From Paragyromitra xinjiangensis (Eukaryota; Ascomycota; Pezizomycetes; Pezizales; Discinaceae), in the NCBI GenBank assembly GCA_038503065.1, contig JBCAMK010000020.1:434001-498000 (forward strand): a stretch of DNA of 64,000 nt, given 5' to 3'. The translations under genes and the position numbers were made by a program. Below the pieces are notes generated by a model, which was not told where the DNA came from, searched no databases, and saw nothing but the letters and a program-made list of their open reading frames with translations. This document shows, one piece after another, positions 60,655 through 64,000 of the stretch; the stretch's first letter is position 1; the number at the start of each line of letters is the position of its first letter.

Positions 60655-62660
60655 TTATTTTCAGGGCGTTAGATTTGGGAATTACACTATTTAGACATTG
60701 GGGCTGGTTTGGACGGGTTTGTTTGGGCGTTTCATCTCTTTTTCATCTCCACTTTCTATCATCCTTCATCATAATTACCCTTTTTTTTTTTATTTCGATT
60801 CTCTCTTCAGCATACACGGTTTGGGCTATTATTCGCTGTCTAATTTCTTTTCTGGGAGAGTTCGAAGATAAATTTCTTTGGCACGGCTTACAGCCATCGT
60901 CAGCATCATGTTTCAGCATTGGGTGATTACCCACTAGGTTTTTGGCTCTCCTGACCTCTTCGATTTCATATTTTCCTGATGCTCACTTTTTATTCTTTTT
61001 AATCATTTTGTGTTATCATGTTGAAATGACGTGTGAGTGGGGTGGGTTTGCGAGACCGAGGCGATGATAAGCAAGAGGAAGGCCGAGAAAAAGGAGGGAG
61101 AAAAAAAAGAGCAAAAGAGCAAAAGAACAAAAAAAAGGTACTGTGGAGTCATTGAGTTGATCTTCTGCGGGAAGGTTTTTTATTACACTTTTCTGTCTCG
61201 TTCGAGGAGGGACAGGAGGGTGTAAGTGGTGGATTCTGGCAAATCTTCACTGATTTTGTTAGCTGCCATCAGGCTTGAGTCTTTTCCTTTCCTTTTCCTT
61301 TTCCATTTCTTTTGTGGTTTTATTGCTTTTCGTCTTCATATCCTCTAATTCTTAACTGAATCGGGGGGTGAAGGTATGGGATAATGATTGTGATGATGAT
61401 TACGGGTAGCGGGTAAAATCGCACTTTAGTTTCTCCGATTATGTTTTCGTGCGGGGATGGAATGTGGGGGGGAAGGAGGTGTCTTCCTGAGTACCCTGCC
61501 GGTGATGGAGTCTGGGATGGGATCTCGAATACCCGTTTCTACTAGTAGCTGTATTGTATCATAGATTAGTGATTGCAGACAGTCACATATTTGAAGAGTG
61601 TGAGATGATGATATCTGATAAGTACGTGGGGGAGTGGAGGGGTTGGGAACCGAAACATTCAATCCCGGGGACGGAACAATCTGTCCGAATGACTGTATGC
61701 CTAAGCGCGTGGAAACCTAGCCCTGAAGCTACCGGATACAGCCGAATGCTGCTCCGGTATTTTCCGCATGGCTCTTCTGACAGAACAGCATCCCATCTAG
61801 AGTTGAAATCAATCAACTGATAATCTGCTCAGTCAATGAGAGCAAAATAGATACTTTGGACTAAATTTCTTCATCAAAGCCATCAAAGATGTGGAATCCC
61901 CTCCTATGGAAATGGATGTCTAAATCCATCAGGGTATGCAGTTGATGTCATCGTCAGGGATCACGAGCGAGTTCCCAAAGCTGGGCGTTTCTACCAGAAT
62001 CATGAGTGGAGGCAATTGGAGCTCATTTGGAATATGAGAGATGTTTCGCGAAAGAATTCCTGAGGGGAATCCACTCAGTATCTATTGGAACACAGTTCAG
62101 CTGGTATCAGCGTTAACGCATCGGATTGCACATCGAAGGAATAGGGCATGCACAGCAGCAAAAATTTTCTGAAATGCGCAGAACTTCCACGATTGGGAAA
62201 ATCCAGTAGCGTTGAAGTCTGATGCTTGGTATGGTCCATTGGGGGTAGCCAAAAACGAAAAGCAAGTCACATTTGGTATGATGTCGAGGATGAGGCTTGT
62301 CCATTTTCTCGTGACAACAGCTCTTCAAGCAGACAAAGGTCGCCACGTCGACGACAGGCTGTCTCAGAAAAAGGTCTGAACACAATTTAGAGTAACATCC
62401 TATTTCGTGGCTCCTGTACTTGCTACGTATTCGCCACTACTGTATCGTTTCGCATAGAATACTTATATAGGCAAAGTAGATTCTCTATACCTAAATTGGC
62501 TAACTTAGCTCCTCACGTGCCCTTTACCTGCGACTACCTGAAATATTTGTGATTCTGATCGCTCGAGGAAAACCAGGTGCTATCTATCACAGGAGAGAAA
62601 GAGGATCAATAGAAATGGTGTGTATCTTTACGAGCTTGCTTTGTGGTTGTGTAAGCCCGG
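60655..62660. other. 3' flank of STB3 and non-genic sequence
   Basis: No gene is supported. A T run (60780-60792), an A-rich tract (61097-61140) and a CCTTTT/CCTTTTC microsatellite (about 61282-61305) are the only simple features. Short frames on both strands at 61426-61820 and 62113-62385 show no recognisable motif. Confidence 0.5.
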
Positions 62661-62671
62661 CTTGGTCATAA

Positions 62672-62806
62672 TATACACTTCGGGGCAAACATAAAGAACC
62701 TAAAAATGCCTTTCACTGGTAACGATCTTCGATTCATCCTCCCATAACTACGCCGGCGGGCTAATTGGCTGTATACTCAAGTTCTTTATGTTTGTCCTGA
62801 GTAAGC
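62672..62806. mobile_element. Short TIR element (MITE), Tc1/Fot1-like ends
   Basis: A terminal inverted repeat of about 18 bases is present: GGGCAAACATAAAGAACCT at 62683-62701 on the left, and on the right, read on the minus strand, GGACAAACATAAAGAACTT near 62781-62799. The two arms differ at two positions. Both ends are flanked by TA (ATATA on the left, TTA on the right, read inwards), the target preferred by Tc1/mariner and Fot1-like elements. The interior of about 80 bp has no coding capacity. A non-autonomous miniature element is the simplest reading. Confidence 0.65.
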
Positions 62807-64000
62807 TAGACTCATCACATACATGTAGCTAAGCTCGCTACTCTACTTTGACACTTCCACGCTTCCCCATAAACTCTGCAATATAAAATATGGCTGCATG
62901 TCACCATGGACACTTTGGATATGCGGATTCCAAAGATGCGTAAAAATGGTGATCAGTGTCTTTAGATACTTGTTGAAGCTTACAGGAAGCTCCTCACCCC
63001 ACGTGCCTTAGTGGTCCACGGGTGAGAAGAGTGCGTCTGTTTGGCTGTCGAACCTTGTAGTGCAGATTTACGTAAGACAATCGAAGTGTTACGACATGCT
63101 ATGATTCCTTAAAGGTTGTTTTTCGTTTGTAATGAACGTATTGAGGCAGGCAGCCTCCCCAAAAACTGCATTATGTAAACAGGCAAATCCTGTAGTATGC
63201 AGAATAATCCCTTCGTTAAACCCACAAAGAACTAAAAATTCTACAAAAAAAGATAAAAGGGTTTGCGTGAAATCTGAAAGCTGTTGAAGTATGACTTATG
63301 CACTGCCACCTATGCATTTTGTCGCAAATTCATAGCCGCATATCCTAGACTTCTACGGGCCGATGATGCCCCTGTCAATACAAGCATCCAAAACGTGCAA
63401 AGGTCATTGGCTACGAAATAATAGGACGTTTGGGCTCCAAACACGGGGTTACTAATGTTCGAAGATCTAAAGGATGATCACATTTGGAGATGGAAGAACA
63501 CGTTTTAAAAATAGCGACGGAAGTCAATTCACAGCTATCCGAGATTCTTGACCTAGATCTATTTAGAGCCAACTGGTTTCCCGCTAATTATAAAGTGGGC
63601 GTAAGAGAATTTCTCCAGTCAGTCTGTAGCATCGATTTCGGTCGTCGCTAGAATTTAGTATTACATCTTCACGAGGCGTAGCCGCCTTGTTCAAGTTTCG
63701 TGTATGTGATAGTAGATCTAAGCATACGCTATAGCTAGGTCTATACTGGTATTGTAAATAGTCACAATGACTACATATTAGTTTTAAAGAATCCCAAGGC
63801 CTAAGGTGCTTACAAATTCTTGCGCGCCTTTGTATGATGACGATGTAAATATCGTTCCATATTTTAGCTTTACGTGGTTTCTCTTGTTATGCTGCGCATG
63901 TATGTATCTGCAATACGTGTAGATACGGATTTTCCTGAGGCCGTGGTGGAAGGCGGAGCAGACTTCCACATCACAACGCATCACCCATCGTGAAATATCT
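62807..64000. other. Non-genic end of window with one small protein-like ORF
   Basis: No firm gene. A 53-codon plus-strand frame from the ATG at 63490 to a stop at 63651 reads like genuine protein (IATEVNSQLSEILDLDLFR, ANWFPANYKVGVREFLQSVC) and could be an exon or a remnant of a larger gene. I cannot assign a family. The remainder holds only short random-looking frames. Confidence 0.35.

Noticed and set aside
1..64000. CRISPR arrays or prokaryotic operons
   Set aside because: Spliced eukaryotic genes throughout; no array of identical short repeats with regular unique spacers was seen.

Overview
This window is nuclear DNA of a filamentous ascomycete. It carries spliced genes with short introns (mostly about 50-75 nt, with GT..AG ends and CTNAY-like branch sites). 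Two of its genes are typical of fungi: a PacC-type pH-response regulator and a cell-wall-integrity MAPKK. Eleven convincing protein genes in 64 kb, set in islands separated by long degenerate stretches, suggest a repeat-rich Pezizomycotina genome. A truffle-like member of the Pezizales is my best guess, but that is inference and not shown by any marker here.

Layout. 0-2.6 kb is gene-free, with diverged ~300-bp tandem repeats. Island 1 (2.6-11.9 kb) holds SIP3/LAM3 on the minus strand, divergent from VAM7, followed by OST1 on the plus strand. 11.9-19.8 kb is a gene desert with two unusual tandem arrays (12.8-14.6 kb, the first made of hairpin-forming units) and a cluster of ten PacC-consensus hexamers just upstream of the pacC homologue. 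Island 2 (19.9-35.4 kb) is pacC, a BOR1-type anion transporter, the EB1/BIM1/mal3 microtubule end-binding protein and USO1, all on the plus strand, then an MKK1/2-type MAPKK convergent to USO1. 35.4-47 kb is a second desert with a broken ankyrin-repeat gene and another probable pseudogene. Island 3 (47.0-52.6 kb) is an F-box/WD40 gene convergent with a DUF1295 membrane-protein gene. 52.6-59.5 kb is mostly empty. The STB3 homologue lies at 59.5-60.7 kb. The rest is non-genic apart from a short TIR element (MITE) near 62.7 kb.

All spliced gene models were built by hand. In each, the summed exon length is a multiple of three and the reading frame stays open. Several genes serve the secretory and endomembrane system (SIP3 sterol transport at contact sites, VAM7 vacuole fusion, OST1 N-glycosylation, USO1 ER-Golgi tethering), but this is ordinary eukaryotic gene order and not an operon. 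The most notable signals are the PacC-site cluster at pacC with the missing AUG in its first visible exon, and the hairpin array whose stems vary yet stay paired.
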